Source: Euglena gracilis (taxonomy: Eukaryota; Euglenida; Euglenophyceae; Euglenales). Taken from it: DNA of 64,000 nucleotides. The stretch spans positions 34,891,703 to 34,955,702 of the forward strand of contig CP154954.1 in NCBI GenBank assembly GCA_039621445.1, written 5' to 3'. Of the stretch, positions 43,798-55,110 are shown in pieces (positions within the stretch are counted from its first letter, which is position 1; every line of letters begins with the position of its first letter). The notes below the pieces were generated by a model. It saw only the letters and a program-made list of their open reading frames with translations. It searched no databases and was not told the origin of the DNA. The position numbers and the translations under genes are program-made.

Positions 43798-44264
43798 CAG
43801 GCTTTTGCTTAAGAACCCCGGGGGGGGGGGGGGTACTGGCTAGCCAATCGGCTAGACACTGGAAAAAACAGACTAGCTAGAACCCCCTCCCGGGGGGGGG
43901 GGGGGTCCGGGGGTCCCCCGAACTGGAAAAAAAAATTTTCCTCCAGCGCTGCGCGCCGGAGGAAAAATGAGGTTTTTAATAGGTTTTTGGCTGATTTTGT
44001 TCCAAAAATTCCCAAAAATGGCCAAAAAACGGGCATTTTTGGCCATTTTGGGGGTGCATTTTTGGCCATTTTCGGGGGTCTCCAAAAAAAATTTTCGGCG
44101 CTTCGCACCGGTCACTGGAAAAAAATTCTCCACTAGCTAGCCCTGCTAGCAGACCCCCCCGGGGGGGGTCTGCTAGAAATCCCACTAGCCAAATTTGGAC
44201 TAGCTGCAGTCCAGCCCCCCCCCCCCACTACTGGGGGCACTGCAATCCCTTAAGCAAATGCCTG
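43798..44264. mobile_element. hAT-type MITE, CAGGCTTTTGCTTAAG family, copy 2
   Basis: Aligns with 40367-40790 end to end, with one extra ~25-bp repeat of GCATTTTTGGCCATTTT. The tips are CAGGCTTTTGCTTAAG and CTTAAGCAAATGCCTG. The flanks (GGGGGGGC and GAGAGGCA) only loosely match, so the duplication has decayed. It lies just upstream of the SmB exon at 43631-43772. Confidence 0.85.
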
Positions 44265-44839
44265 GAGAGGCAGATGGAAAGAGCAAGTGAGCAAGCAAGC
44301 AAGCAAAAAAAGAGGGAGAGAGACAAAATTCGAAGCCAGCGGGAACAAAATATTTCCGGCGCGAAGCTCCGAATTTGGACCCGAAAAACTGACCCCAAAG
44401 GTGGACTCCAGAGGTGGTCTGGTGGACTCTGGACGCCCAGGTTCCTAAAAAACCCTCTGGTCAACCAGGATTCGCATTTGGATTTGTGTTAAATTTCTCC
44501 CCAAAATTTCTGAGTTCACGAATTTTTTCTGGTCAGAATTATCCTTCAGTGCCAAAAGCATTGAAAGAATTTTTTTTTACGTGGCGCTTCTGGGGGGAGG
44601 GTGTACCCACTCAGCTTGACCCCCCCCCCAGGGGGGACCAACCCACCCACCCACCAACCCACCCACCTCAATCACCAAACTTAAAAAAAATTCTGGGGTC
44701 GTCCTAACCCACCACAGGGGTTTCCTGTACAGCACCAATCAAAACCGGCTGGAAAGTCGCTCGTGTTTTGAAAAAATTCTTCTGGAAATGGGGCTGGGAT
44801 CTGAGCTTCTCATTGTTCGGATGCCCCGTTTTCCCCGGT

Positions 44840-44882
44840 GGAAAGCTTCGCCCTTATACTGAGGAGATAAAAGTTCAGCGAC
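44840..44882 (-). repeat. Conserved hairpin motif, copy 4, outside the tandem repeat
   Basis: The minus strand reads GTCGCTGAACTTTTATCTCC, then TCAGTATAAGGGCGAAGC, then TTTCC. The arm CTTTTAT still pairs with ATAAGGG using two G-T pairs. A half copy (GGGTAAGAGCGAAGCTTACC) lies on the plus strand at 44968-44987. Confidence 0.65.
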
Positions 44883-45587
44883 CCCCCTCCACTTCTGGCT
44901 GGCCCCGGCTTTCCACTGTGCCCGGAACATAGATTCACTTAACACCTGTGTGATCCCTCCCCCGTATGGGTAAGAGCGAAGCTTACCACCTTTTTGACCC
45001 CCCCCCCTGCTTGCCACCCCCTCTCAGGGGCACCTCGGGAGAACCAAGGTTTCCGGTGTGAACCGACTCCCGCCGCGTTGTCGAAATTATCTTGGAGAGA
45101 AATATCCCCCATGGTCTCCCGCATCTGTTGATATATGACATATGAATCCTAATTTTAAATCTGGCCTGTCTTACGCCTGTTTTACTGGGCCCAGGTCCAA
45201 AAAAAAGGGACCGTAAAAAAGGGCGTACTTGCCAACAAGACCCTGCTCCTATTCCTCACGTCGGTTTGGCCAGCTGGGGGGGATGCGCGGTTTGCCCCTC
45301 GCCGTTATGCTAATGCCCACGTACCAGGTATCATACACATAGCACACATTGCAAAGGCACGCTGATCCTGAATTACTTTTTCAGACCGACAGGACCGTAC
45401 TTTTTCACTAACTCCACCGGCATGCCGAGTCGTCCAATGGGCCAGGGAGAAGGACCTGGGGGGTCCGGATTCACCCACCCCTTGAAAGAGGGGGGGCTCG
45501 AGGGGACCACTTTTGGGCTGTCAACTTTGGGGTCCAAAATTTTTTGACTGCTTTGCGCTGAGAATAGAGGAAATCCCTGCCTCTGTA

Positions 45588-45720
45588 TCCCTAACCCTGA
45601 CCCTGACCCTAACCCTAACTCTGGCCCCGACCCTATCCAAAACCGTCTCCCTGACACCCTGACCCTGACTCCATCCATAACCGTATCCCTGACCCTGACT
45701 CAAAGCCTGACCTAAACCTA
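45588..45720. repeat. Degenerate CCCTAA/CCCTGA repeat, telomere-like
   Basis: Runs of CCCTAACCCTGACCCTGACC-type hexamers mixed with variants (CTCTGG, CCCCGA, CCCTAT). It resembles interstitial telomere-like or simple-repeat DNA and is not a clean telomere. Confidence 0.6.
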
Positions 45721-46349
45721 AAGCAAAGCCTCCATGGGGTAAACCAGGGTTCGATATAAGGACAGGGGGGGGGTGGGGGACACCCCCCCACCTAAACAGT
45801 TGCGCGGTCTGGGTTACCGAAATTTTTTGACCCCCCAAAACGACCAAAAGTGCCATTTTGGGCACTTTTTGGGCAAAAATGTGCCAAAAATGCAAAAAAA
45901 ATTCGGCGCGAAGCGCCGGAGGAAAAAAATTGACCCTTTTTGGGGGGGTCCCGGGAACCCCCCGAGGGTCGGTCCGGACCCCCCTGGCAGGTGGGGGGGG
46001 GTCCAGACCCCCCCCTGCGGGCCAGGAGGGGGGGGGGTGGGGGGGGACCCCCCCCACCTAAACCATGTACGCCCTCCTTAAATCAAACCCTGGCGTAAAC
46101 ACCACAAGCAAATTTCCTGGATAGACCAAATCTCTAACCCTGACCCGACAGCCAAAAGAAAAAATGACCCACGGGAGGAGCGTTGTTCATTTTTTTTGAC
46201 TTCAGATTTTTATATTGGGTGTATTTCTACTCATGTTCATTTGGGCACTGTTCTCACCACAAAAAAAATCAAATTTAAGCTTATTTAAGGTTTTGCAAAT
46301 GATGGGGACATCGCTCCCACCTGTCGAAAAATACCCTTAACAACTGATT

Positions 46350-47317
46350 TTGGCAGTGTCCACTGCCAGAAAACATGCTAAATTGGACGTTTCCGATGTA
46401 ATTGCATGCGTCAAAGAGAGATGGCACAGAAACCTGCGAAAATCCCAGAGAAGACACATTGTCCATCGTGCAATCACTTCCAGCCGAAACCCAGATGAGA
46501 CATCTGCTTTTTTCATCAACTTTAAAATTCATGATGACTCACTGCCAGTGTTCAAGGAAAGAGATTGGTTATTTGTTGCACAGATTATATACAACCTCAC
46601 AGAAGAAATGACCGATGGGACCGTCGGTCAAGATGATCGCTTTGATCCTTGAGGAGGTGTTTTGTGAGCCCCTTCTGAGTGGTCATTCCAGGGTGCCCCA
46701 TATACTGTACCAACTGATTACTGCCCAGCATTTGTCCTGGGGCACAGAACACACAGGTGGATTTGGAAAATATGCTGCCTGGATTCCAGAATACATATAA
46801 TACGTCACAGATTTGACACATCCTTTCCTTCACACTCATGAGGAATGTGCTAAAGCATTCTTGATGGCATACTGGCATGCCAGCAAGAATTACATTACTC
46901 AGAAGCACTAGAATTACATTACTCAGAAGCACTGAGAATCAATCATGGCCATGAAGACTGATGGTTTCTTACTGATGACTTACTTGCAGAGGCTCCCAAA
47001 GAGCAGTGTGTGCAACTGGGCCTGCATTGCGTGGCGTGAACCTGCTCACAGTGTTCAAGAAGCTCAAAAAGACTCCAACAAACATGCCATTGTTTGTCAT
47101 ATCTGATGATGATGGCAATAAACAATTTCATTTCAAAAATTTCAACTTTCAAACAGGCTGCACTGAGAGGGGCAAGCTGTGTTTTGATGCTTATGATTCA
47201 AACAAAACATATGCTGAGTTGGAAACAATATTGGAATCCATGTTTTCACATGGGTCATTATCTGCATTGTGGCTGAAGAGAAGAGCACGTGGTCAGAAAA
47301 CAGACTGCGACCAGTAA
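46350..47317 (+). other. Unrecognised open frames with protein-like composition
   Basis: Two plus-strand frames (46350-46652 and 47006-47317) have balanced composition, unlike the low-complexity ORFs around them, for example FFINFKIHDDSLPVFKERDW and MPLFVISDDDGNKQFHFKNF. No family comes to mind. They could be exons or remnants of a gene or transposon whose junctions I cannot place. Confidence 0.3.
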
Positions 47318-47919
47318 GACGTTGGTTTCTTAAGTTTGTCGGAAATTGCCACGGAGTCTCAAGATATCAAATTCTTTCAAAAGATTGATATGCTCGCCCA
47401 CACAATATTTCCTCACAGACAATGTTTTGAAACAACTACGACAGGTTAAAGCACGATACCGTTATTTGGGTGCGGTTTTGATGGGGCTGTTGCATCGTGT
47501 ATTGAATATTATTTGTTCATGGGAAACCGGGAAATTAATGCACGCGTTGTGGGATCAGTCGGTTGATTGAAGATGGGAAATCAAACACACATATGGATGT
47601 TGTGGTGGTGGCATCAAAAAACAGGCCATGTTTCTGTTGTGTTTGTTTCCATGTTTCTGCAGCTCTCATTCCAATCACAGCTTCTTGTTGCAATGTCGAG
47701 CATAAAGGGAGAAAGCACTCTTCGGCATTTGCCAAGCGATGTCCTCTGTGTTACTTCTCCCTTCCCTGCGTTTTGATTTTCCCAGAGGGGTTCTATTTCC
47801 CAGGCTAGCACAAGTTGTATGAGTATGTGAAAGTCTTCATCATTTGCAAGTTTGCCAGCCATGATGGTCAGAAAGGTGGGCTGGGGTGGCATTGTTTTGA
47901 GATTATTGAGAATATTGAG

Positions 47920-48610
47920 AATGTGTGGGCCCTCCGTGAGAGTCCAGGACAGCCACAATGCGGCTGGGCATGTATTCACACAAAACCCCAATTTGCTGGG
48001 GAGCAACATCTGTGAAAGCGCACTGGAGTGTAGACCACAGTGTGCTTCGGTTAGAAAAATGAAGCTTTCCAGCTTTTGGTCACCAACGGCCACATGTGCT
48101 TGGGTTCAGGTAGGGGTTCATCGGAGGCCATGTGCCAGGTTCGTTTTTTTCCAGACCCTACAAGGGTAAAATTGGTGTGGGGGAGTTCATGCACACATAC
48201 ACACATGCAAACATCACGCACACCCCCACATGCACGCACATCACGCACACACAGTCGCACATGCACGCACAAGCACACATGCCTGCCTGCACGCATTCAT
48301 AAACCTACAGATCGCATATTGACACATTCTTTTTTACAACTGAATGCATTTGTTGCTGGTGACCAAATTATCGCAGCCATGAGATTGCTGAACACCCCCA
48401 CACCAATTTTACCCTTATGAGCCCCGACCTGAACCCAATCGAGCACAAATGGCCGTTGGTGACCAAAGCCGGAAAGTTTCATTTTCTCCAACCGAAACAC
48501 ACTGTGGTCTGCACTCCAGTGCGCTTTCACAGCAAATTGGGGTTTTGTGTGAATCCATATTCAGCCGCATTGTGGCTGTCGTGGACTCTCTATGGAGGGC
48601 CCACACATTA
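47920..48610. mobile_element. Inverted duplication of a Tc1/mariner transposase 3' end
   Basis: Two arms (47920-48189 and 48389-48610) are reverse complements, separated by ~200 bp with CA/CGCACA repeats. The plus arm encodes MSPDLNPIEHKWPLVTKAG and closes with GGPTHY and a stop, the signature end of Tc1/mariner transposases (third catalytic region SPDLNPIE). The minus arm has a mutated version (EPLPEPKHMWPLVTKSWK) and a ~30-bp insertion. Neither arm has the first two catalytic Asp regions. Both are frameshifted relics. Confidence 0.78.
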
Positions 48611-48821
48611 TTGAAGCCTTCCTCCAATGGCAAAAGCCAGTAATTATTCATGCGAGAACAATAAACACCGTAATCCTTGCAGCTTAAAAAAAATGTGTGC
48701 AGTTCGAGTCAGTTTCGGGGGGAACTTCGTTTTTCGAGTGTCCCACTATTTAGTTCCGGTGGACTGTCCCACTATTTAGTTCTCCTACTGTAACCTCACC
48801 CATATCGTAACCAGTGAGGTG

Positions 48822-49620
48822 AAATGTGTTTCGCATTTTTTTGCGCATTTTTTTTTCAAATCTTCGAAAAATGCACATTTTGTTGTCCATTATTTTCGCT
48901 TTTTTCCGCGAATTTTTTGAGGCAATTTTTGAGCCGTTTTGTGAGCAACTTTTTTCTGCGCATTTTTCGCGATTCCCCCAAAGGAATTTTCGCATTTTTT
49001 TGACACTCTTGCATTTTTGGCATTTTTTGGTTTTTCAATTTTTTTTGAAACTGACATTTTCTGTAAAATTCCATATTTCTGCAAATTTACCATGCCCCCC
49101 CGAGCCAACATTCCCACAGGGGGGCAGGGATAACACCACTCCCATAAAAAAAGACATTCAGAAGATCATGTCCAGTACAGAAAAACGAAAGACAACACTG
49201 CCAAACCTTTTTTTGAATGACAAAGATCCTCAATCAAAAGCTCTTTTCATCAGACGTACTCTTATTTCCTTTCACTGGGAAATCCCAATTTTCACAATTC
49301 TTGTACCCCCCTGGACCCCCCAGGTCGTCGACTTGAAGAGGAAAATCGTTTCTGCATGGTTCATCATGCTTCTTAAACCAAACTGGACCCAAAATCACCG
49401 CAAATTTCGACTCAGATTCTGGCCGATCCGACGATCGCGAGCGTATCTCTGGCTGCATGCAACGTTAGGGTACCAAGTTACCCCTCGATTGAAAGCTCCT
49501 TTCAACAGACAACCAGCGGTGATTTTTTCACGCATTTCCACTCTATTTCCAAAACAGGGCCAATTTCCCCCAAATTTCTCTTCAAATTGACCACTTGAAG
49601 GTTCCAGGGGGGTGCCAAAA
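48822..49620. other. AT-rich GCGCATTTTT repeat and unassigned sequence
   Basis: 48822-49082 is T-rich with GCGCATTTTT motifs, the inverse of 32.4-32.8 kb. Sequence to 49590 stays open in one frame by chance. It contains GTTACCCCTCGATTGAAAGC, which recurs in diverged form (GTTACCCCTCATTCGAAAGC) at 56098. Confidence 0.5.
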
Positions 49621-50007
49621 TTGCGGGTTTAGGATTTCTCTTGGACACAAAATAAGATTACCGAGCAGCGTGGCTGAGTTTGGTGGTCATCACTGGTCGT
49701 CTGATGAAAAGAGGTTTTGATCGAGGTTTGAGTTTGCACCTGAATGGATAGAGCCAGAGACACATTCACGACCGTCGGAATTACCCCCCCCCTTATTGTC
49801 CCACCGAACTGCCCCCAGGGCCCGATCAGACAATGAGGGGGGGGGGGGGATAAGACCGTACCAAAGGAATTTCATTGGCCGGGCCAAAAAACCACCTGTC
49901 GTCCGGGGCCCAGGGACAACAAGGGGGGGGCGGGGACAATAAGAGGGGGGGGTGGTAAAGCAGCGGTAGAAAAGTAGCAGAAAAGGGTCACAGATTAGTC
50001 CTGGGAG

Positions 50008-50501
50008 CAGGGAATTTCTTAAGGACCCCGGGGGGGGGGGGTCCAGCCTCCGGCTGGCAAAAAGGCTGCTGGCTGGATTTGAGATGCTGGCTGACCCCCC
50101 CCCCCTAGGGGGGGGGGGGGGGGGGGGGTGCGGGGCTGGAGGGGGCTGGGCTGGGCTGGGTCGGTGAAAAACAAAATTTTCTGAAACATTTTTGGCATTT
50201 TCGACATTTTGGTGGATGGAGCTAGATCAAGGCGGGGGGCTGTGATGGAGGAAGCTGTGGTGAGGGGGAAAATGCAGGGATAGGTGAGCTGGGCAGCCCA
50301 GTTGGCTGGCCAGCCTGCGGCCGGCTGGCCCGGCCTTCGGCCGGCTGGCCCGGCCGGGCTGGACCCGACTTTATTTCAGTCGACCCCCGGGGGGGAGGGG
50401 GCTCCCAGCCCGAGTTTGGGCTGCTGGCTGGATTTGAGCTGGCTGGCTGGCTGGACCCTCCCCCGGGGGGTAGGGTACCCTCCGGCTTAAGAAATTCCCT
50501 G
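50008..50501. mobile_element. hAT-type MITE, CAGGGAATTTCTTAAG family
   Basis: 16-bp perfect terminal inverted repeats (CAGGGAATTTCTTAAG) and a perfect 8-bp target duplication CCTGGGAG (50000-50007 and 50502-50509). The interior has C/G-run hairpins and GGCTGGCTGG repeats. The tips share CAGG..TT.CTTAAGGACCCC with the family at 40367, so the two are related. Confidence 0.9.
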
Positions 50502-50812
50502 CCTGGGAGTGTCCTTTGACCGAAAGTTTGGTAACGCCGGTTCTGTCGTGAACCCAGCGGGCTTGAAAATCCCGGTTTACAGCTAACTGCCTACTTTGGC
50601 GCCGTGGCCAAAACCATGGCCCGTGGCGGCCAGTAATTTGGCCTAGATTGCCAAACCCCAGGCATTCTGGCTCGTGGTGGCCAGAACTTTGGCACCGAGT
50701 GGCCGGTACAAGCTTCAGGAGGCTCTGGGCAGTATACGCTGCAATATCCTTCTAAGTTTTTTCCTTTGCTTACCTTTTTAGGTTTGCTTGTGTTTTTTCT
50801 GCAAATATAAAT

Positions 50813-52153
50813 ATGCAGAGCTCAAGCACCAACACACTCACTGACTACCAAGAATTGATTGGTTCTTTGAGAAGCACTTCACATGAATTGTCAGAAGAGG
50901 AGTATATGCTCCAATCAAGGTATACCCCCAGCTCTATTGAGCATCCCCCCACACAAGTCCTCAGCTCTATTGAGCATCCCCCCACACAAATCCGCGGCTC
51001 TATTGAGCATCCCCCCAACCAAATCCCCAGCTCTATTGAGCATCCCCCCACCCAAATCCCCAGCTCCATTGAGCATCCCCCCACCCAAATTAACAGCTCT
51101 ATTGAGCACCCCCCCACCCAATTGTCCAGCTCTATCGAGCATTCCCAACCCCAACAGGGTGCAAACCTAATGGTGCCTCATCCCCCCGCCCAATGGGCTC
51201 CCCCACACCTATCGGTGTCCAGCAGCTCTATCGAGCTGCCCATAGGCCAACAGGCTCAACCACTTTTGGTGGAAAGCCGATTGGCTGACAGTTTTACCAC
51301 CCAGCGAGATATCGAACCAATGCCGATAGGCACATTTGATTCTGAGGCGGTTGCGCCACATCCACTTTTTGTTGAGGTTGGGTTAGAAATACCAAATTTT
51401 TCCCCGCCCCCCCATGTGCTCCCATGTTCAAGACAATTTATCACACTGCAGCAGTTTTCCACCCTTGCAACTGATTTCCAGAAAGCGCAACAGCGCATTC
51501 TCCAATTGAGCGGTGATTCCGCGAATTTTGCACAAGTTTCTGCCCAAGCACATGAAAGTTTTGCAACCCGCACTTATGTGCAACAATTGGAGGCCAGACT
51601 TTCTCAATTGGAGCAGAAATCTCGTCATCCTGCTGAATTTACTGCTGAAATTGCAAGTTTTCACACCCAAATCGCAAATATTGCGAGTAGGTTTGAGAAT
51701 TTGCAACAACAGCGGCAAAGTGACATGGTAGAAATTGAAGCCGCTTTGGCTAAGTTTCATGCCCGCTGTGCGGAAACAAGTGGCAAAATTACGGATGTAA
51801 CCGTAATTCAAAACGCGATAGCGGATTTGCAGATGTACATGCAAGAATTAAGCACAAAATTGCTTCAGGTGCAATCACCAACCCCGAACGCAGTGCCGTC
51901 GACCACACCCATACCCACACTCACATCCCTACACTTGAAGCAGTTTTGCGCTGAAATGCGCGCGGAAAATCACGAAATTATGCAAGGATTTTGTGATAAT
52001 CTCATGAACACCGAGAAAACTGTGAAGCAGGATGTCACAAAACTGCAAAATGACATTATCGCGCTATCCGCGCAAGTTTCGGTCTTGATGGAACAGCCAA
52101 AGGCTGAAATAGTCAAAAGTCCGAGATCATTTCCAGTGCGATACGCACTTTAG
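50813..52153 (+). pseudogene. Gag-like N-terminal part of element C, with SSIEHPPTQ repeats and coiled coil
   Basis: 446-residue frame starting at ATG (AATATAAATATG context). Residues ~40-114 are seven copies of an 11-residue repeat (SSIEHPPTQ plus two), encoded by a 33-bp minisatellite. From ~200 on it is helical with heptad-like spacing (YVQQLEARLSQLEQKSRH, IANIASRFENLQQQ, AIADLQMYMQELSTKLLQ). A frameshift near 52110 ends the frame; the next frame continues the coiled coil (SSAIRTLEVRVQELDTVFG). The long coiled coil before a capsid-like region resembles Gag of element B. Its codon use is AT-rich, unlike element B. Confidence 0.65.
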
Positions 52154-53547
52154 AAGTACGAGTTCAAGAATTGGACACTGTTTTTGGTGCAATTTCGCAG
52201 GATTTCCTGTTGATTTCTGACAAAATCCCTCTTCTGGACGATATGTCCAAACACCGCTGGCATATTAAGCGTTTGCAGGAAGATATTGGTACAATCACTG
52301 ATCGTCTGAAAATTCTCGATGATTTGGAGAAAAATTTTCGTGACTTTACAGAAAATTTGGATCAAGTACACACACAATTGCGTTTTTTACAACAAAAACC
52401 CGATATGGGTGTTGTAGGCACACTTGCCGCAGATTCCAGCTTCAAAAGCGCTAATAGCACACCTGTGGCAGAGCCTGTTGGCACATTGCCACAAAATTAC
52501 GATTCTGCTCATGCAGTGGTCCCTCCCCCAGCGGTACCAGTCCCAATGGACAATTTTTTGGATGATGGGGTTGGTTTTCAAGATAAAGCCAAGCGAAACC
52601 CTCAAAGAAGTCGAAATTTTTGGGAATATGAACTTTGTCGCGGTATGAGCCGCACTCCCGCACATGGTACTGATCCTGAGATGCATCAGTATCACCATTC
52701 GCGCATTCGCGATTCACCATGTTTGCAAGGTACCTATGGTACACCAAGTGGAATAGTGAATGCGCACTCCCAAAATACACCCAAAAGTACACATGGTGCA
52801 ACCACCGAGGTACCCGCGCATGGTGCGGTTTTGCGCCCAGGCCCAACCTCCTTGAATACCACCGAAGGGCCATGGGAGTCTCAGAAAGATATAAAAGGAA
52901 TCATCGCTATCGCGAAAAAGGTAAAGCCCCAATGGGACGGTGACCCAACAACATGGAAACAGTTTTTCCGTGATTGGGAATATTATTGGGATCTGAAAGG
53001 ATCAACCCACAACGGAAACCCGGAGGTGATCAAAATCGAATTCATAGATTGTCTACCAAAGGACGAAAAGGAACGCGCCAGACAATTGGTCATACGCGGG
53101 CGCATTTCTTTTCAGGATTTGGTTGAGCAATATGCTTCATCATGTTCCAGTTTAGTTTCCAGAATCACTCTGGACAAAAAATGGCGGCAATATGCCCCCC
53201 ATGACCGAAAATGGAGGTCGATAGACCTATGGTACTCAAAATGGGTTTCTTTGGCAGCCGAAGTAGACGAGTTAGGCGAAAACCAAATGAAAGAGCAATT
53301 TGACGCAGTATTACTGCACTTTATACCCAAACTCATCAAAGAAATTCACCGCGAGGAACTCGCAGGACATATTTTGACGCTCGATGAGCGATGGAACTAT
53401 GTTTCCAAACAGTTGAATCTATCACTTTTGGGACAAATCCAGTCGGCTTATACGAGCCACCCCACAGCAGGAATACCCGCTATACAAGTCAGTTCCGTGA
53501 AAAAAGTGTCACGCTTATCACATACCGCTATGGCGGAATCCAAATAG
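52110..53547 (+). pseudogene. Gag-like capsid region of element C
   Basis: Continues the coiled coil (WHIKRLQEDIGTITDRLKIL), passes a Pro/His/Ser-rich linker, then a helical region like retrotransposon Gag: VKPQWDGDPTTWKQFFRDWE, DCLPKDEKERARQLV, ISFQDLVEQYASSCSSLVSR, SIDLWYSKWVSLAAEV and AVLLHFIPKLIKEIHREELA. WDGDPxxWxxFxxxWEYY is the usual entry of Ty1/gypsy-type Gag domains. A TAG at 53545-53547 stops it, but the same frame goes on to zinc knuckles, so the stop is either a mutation or a readthrough site. Confidence 0.75.
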
Positions 53548-54048
53548 CGCAATTCGCGCTCTTCAGAAGAATTTTCAGACAAATTGTGCTTTTTGTGTAA
53601 CAAAAATGGTCATATATCTTGCCATTGTCCAAATCCCGCAGTGCAAAAGCGCAACACAATCCCAAGAGGATCAGCCTCACCATGCAGTTCTCGTTTTTCA
53701 CAAAATGCGCATTCGCAAAATTCAAAATATCAATCACGGTCCACATGTTCACCGTGCGGATCCACCAACCACCCCTCACCCAAATGTCGCTATGCGACCC
53801 CTCCCCACCCAAGCCAGAGTCATCGCGATATGAGTCGCAGTTCAAAAGATCATACTTCAGCGAAAAGGCATGAGGCAGGTCAAAGAACAACCTCAATCGA
53901 GGATTATCACCCGGCTTCGGGCAGGGAGGGGGATGATACCCCACGTAACCAAAGGGATCATCCCTGCTTTAGCGCTCATAAATTCAGAGACGTATATGCG
54001 GCAAGAAAGTCAATGGCTGATATGGCCATTGGTTCGGATTTTGAGTAA
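53548..54048 (+). pseudogene. Nucleocapsid of element C, two CCHC knuckles after an in-frame TAG
   Basis: CFLCNKNGHISCHC (from 53587) and CSPCGSTNHPSPKC (53746-53787) are both C-x2-C-x4-H-x4-C. The rest is Ser/His/Arg-rich and ends at 54048. No protease, RT or integrase is seen downstream, so this copy is a Gag-only element or a truncated one. No LTR pair was recognised around it. A weak primer-site candidate (TGGCGCCGTGGCC, 50597) lies upstream. Confidence 0.8.
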
Positions 54049-54799
54049 AGACACGCGAAACCCAGGAATGCGGACTACAGAGGCTACTAGAAAGGAGGTG
54101 ACAGGAGTCATGACCCTAGTCATCCCCTGCCCAGTACCCTCTCTGGTCATTGTTCCAGGATTTTTCCGGTGTCCCCGCTCAAAATCCTGCCAAACGTTTG
54201 ACATATAGACAGTTTTGTGTTTCCGGTTGTGGTGTATCATGGGATACCCCATGAATGTCCATGTGGTTGAGTGGATTCCCGCTCCAAGAATGCACACAAC
54301 ACCGCAAAATTCTTTCCCCCCCAAAACTTCCTCTAATCATCACTTTTACATACCGTTTTCGATGACAGCAACACCGTTTTCAACAACACCAACACCGTTT
54401 TCAACCCGGGGTAAAGATGAAGTGCCCCCCCTACCCACCGCATACTCACAAACGTTCCACATGCGGTCGGGGTAACAAGTAGCTTAACCCCCCATCGTTT
54501 CACTGGGTTCCAAGACGAAAGCCCTAAGGCCCGAAATTGGAATGGTGTCGAGTATTCGCCCAGCTGCTTTCATTTTTCGTTTACCACCAGGTTTGTCGAT
54601 TGCAGACAATCCAGTACACCCCCCGCAGCTCAAATTCGCATACAATTTTTCTTACACACTCCACCACCTCCAGACCAACATGCGCGACAAGGACCACTAC
54701 TCAGCACCTCCCCCCAAGGTGTGCACTCTAGGAGAAATTTCCACACAACCAACAACCAAACACAAAAGGAAATAACCGAAACCAAACTAACCACCACCC

Positions 54800-55110
54800 C
54801 CGCGCCTATGGCGTCCTCCAGTCAAGCGCCTATGGCGCCACCCACCCTCGCGCATAGTGCAAATCTTGCGCATAATGCCCCCCCCCCACCCGCGCTATAA
54901 GGCGCCCCCAACCACCGCGCCTATGTCGCTCAAAACCCGCGCATATTGCGCTCCCCACGCGCATAGCGCTCATCGCGTGCATATTGTTTTGCACACCGCG
55001 CATAGCGCACACCTCCCCACTGCGCATATTGCGCAGCCCGCAAACAGCCCCACCCCCCACAAGATGCGCCCGCCCGCCCCCCACCCGTGCATAGCGCAAA
55101 TCTTGCACAA
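54800..55110. repeat. Dispersed GCGCATA(G/T)(T/C)GC short palindromic repeats
   Basis: Variants of GCGCATAGCGC, GCGCATATTGCG and GCGCCTATGGCG occur about a dozen times, separated by C-rich spacers. Many copies are nearly self-complementary. Confidence 0.7.

Noticed and set aside
45070-45124. Minus-strand MRETMGD...FDNA as the missing first SmB exon
   Set aside because: Only a handful of residues fit the Sm1 motif and the spacing is wrong.
45588-45720. True telomere
   Set aside because: Hexamers are heavily mixed with variants and embedded between unrelated repeats, with no terminal position.
48826-49590. 254-residue ORF
   Set aside because: The first third is translation of T-rich GCGCATTTTT repeats. 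The remainder matches no family and overlaps a dispersed repeat.
50597-50609. TGGCGCCGTGGCC as the primer binding site of element C
   Set aside because: It resembles the TGGCGCCG-type sites of some elements, but no LTR end or partner LTR is visible. Kept only as a note.
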